Below, piece by piece: positions 6,117 through 6,190 of a stretch of DNA of 6,190 nucleotides (positions are counted from its first letter, which is position 1; the number at the start of each line of letters is the position of its first letter). The translations under genes were made by a program, and so were the position numbers. Source of the stretch: XYD12-FULL-36-8 sp964391015 (GTDB taxonomy: Bacteria > Bacteroidota > Ignavibacteria > Ignavibacteriales > Ignavibacteriaceae); NCBI GenBank assembly GCA_964391015.1, contig CAYMKU010000084.1:1-6190 (forward strand), read 5' to 3'. The notes beneath the pieces were generated by a model. That model did not search any database and was not told where the DNA came from. It saw only the letters and a list, made by a program, of their open reading frames with translations.

Positions 6117-6190
6117 ATGAAAAGGTTACTTACGCTACTTTTCGCTGTGGGATTTTCCACAACAATGTTTTGCCAAGCTTTTGATTGGCA
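6117..6190 (+). CDS. Start of an exported protein, cut off by the window end
   Basis: Only 24 complete codons are present, starting MKRLLTLLFAVGFSTTMFCQ. The two basic residues followed by a hydrophobic core of about 15 residues form a signal peptide. Cleavage could fall before Gln20 (after Cys19) or after Ala21. Cys19 is not in a convincing lipobox, because the preceding residues are TMF rather than a Leu-x-(Ala/Ser/Gly) pattern, so a lipoprotein is less likely. The mature end begins QAFDW, recalling the PNFDW at residues 28-32 of the propeller protein where its first repeat starts. This could therefore be a second SBBP-type or T9SS-secreted protein, but too little is visible to name it. Confidence 0.7.
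   Translation, partial: MKRLLTLLFAVGFSTTMFCQAFDW

Noticed and set aside
1..6190. CRISPR array, tRNA, rRNA or insertion sequence
   Set aside because: No regularly spaced short DNA repeats, no cloverleaf with a TTC-loop signature, no rRNA-like stretches, and no transposase or terminal inverted repeats were seen.

Overview
The window is an AT-rich bacterial contig, apparently a draft or metagenome assembly because it contains a run of exactly 100 N. All genes lie on the + strand. Several features point to the Bacteroidota/Chlorobi/Ignavibacteria assemblage. The second gene ends in a type IX secretion (T9SS) sorting domain with an NYPNPFNPSTKI motif and carries an LPVEL-type domain typical of such cargo. 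Two proteins have signal peptides followed by Gln at the likely mature N-terminus. Strong Shine-Dalgarno sequences (AAAGGAGG, AAAGG, GAGG) are unusual for core Bacteroidia and fit an Ignavibacteria-like lineage better. NPFNPST sorting domains also occur in neighbouring phyla, so this placement is an inference.

Layout. Bases 2-1909 hold the 3' part of a two-unit M16 (pitrilysin-type) zinc peptidase. Its active-site half lies upstream of the window and its C-terminus is interrupted by the assembly gap at 1768-1867. After 58 bases with a strong ribosome binding site comes a 655-residue secreted protein (1968-3935). It has a signal peptide, seven tandem SBBP-type repeats that probably form a complete seven-bladed beta-propeller, an LPVEL/Fn3-like domain and a T9SS sorting domain. 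After another 57 bases comes a 649-residue membrane polyferredoxin of the NapH/NosR/CcoG type (3993-5942). Its C-terminal half looks like three tandem HMA-like (heavy-metal-associated) folds whose metal-binding cysteines are mostly lost. A 174-base intergenic region (5943-6116) follows. It contains a perfect 16-base palindrome and a set of nested complementary segments that could form a branched RNA. The last 74 bases begin another exported protein.

How the genes relate. The M16 peptidase, the T9SS cargo and the final exported protein all act in the cell envelope or outside the cell. The polyferredoxin probably moves electrons across the inner membrane, perhaps for metal reduction or metal-centre assembly. 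The short spacings (58 and 57 bases) without obvious terminators allow co-transcription of the first three genes, but nothing in the sequence shows a shared pathway. The best candidates for something under-described are the decayed triple-HMA polyferredoxin and the structured, palindrome-bearing leader downstream of it.
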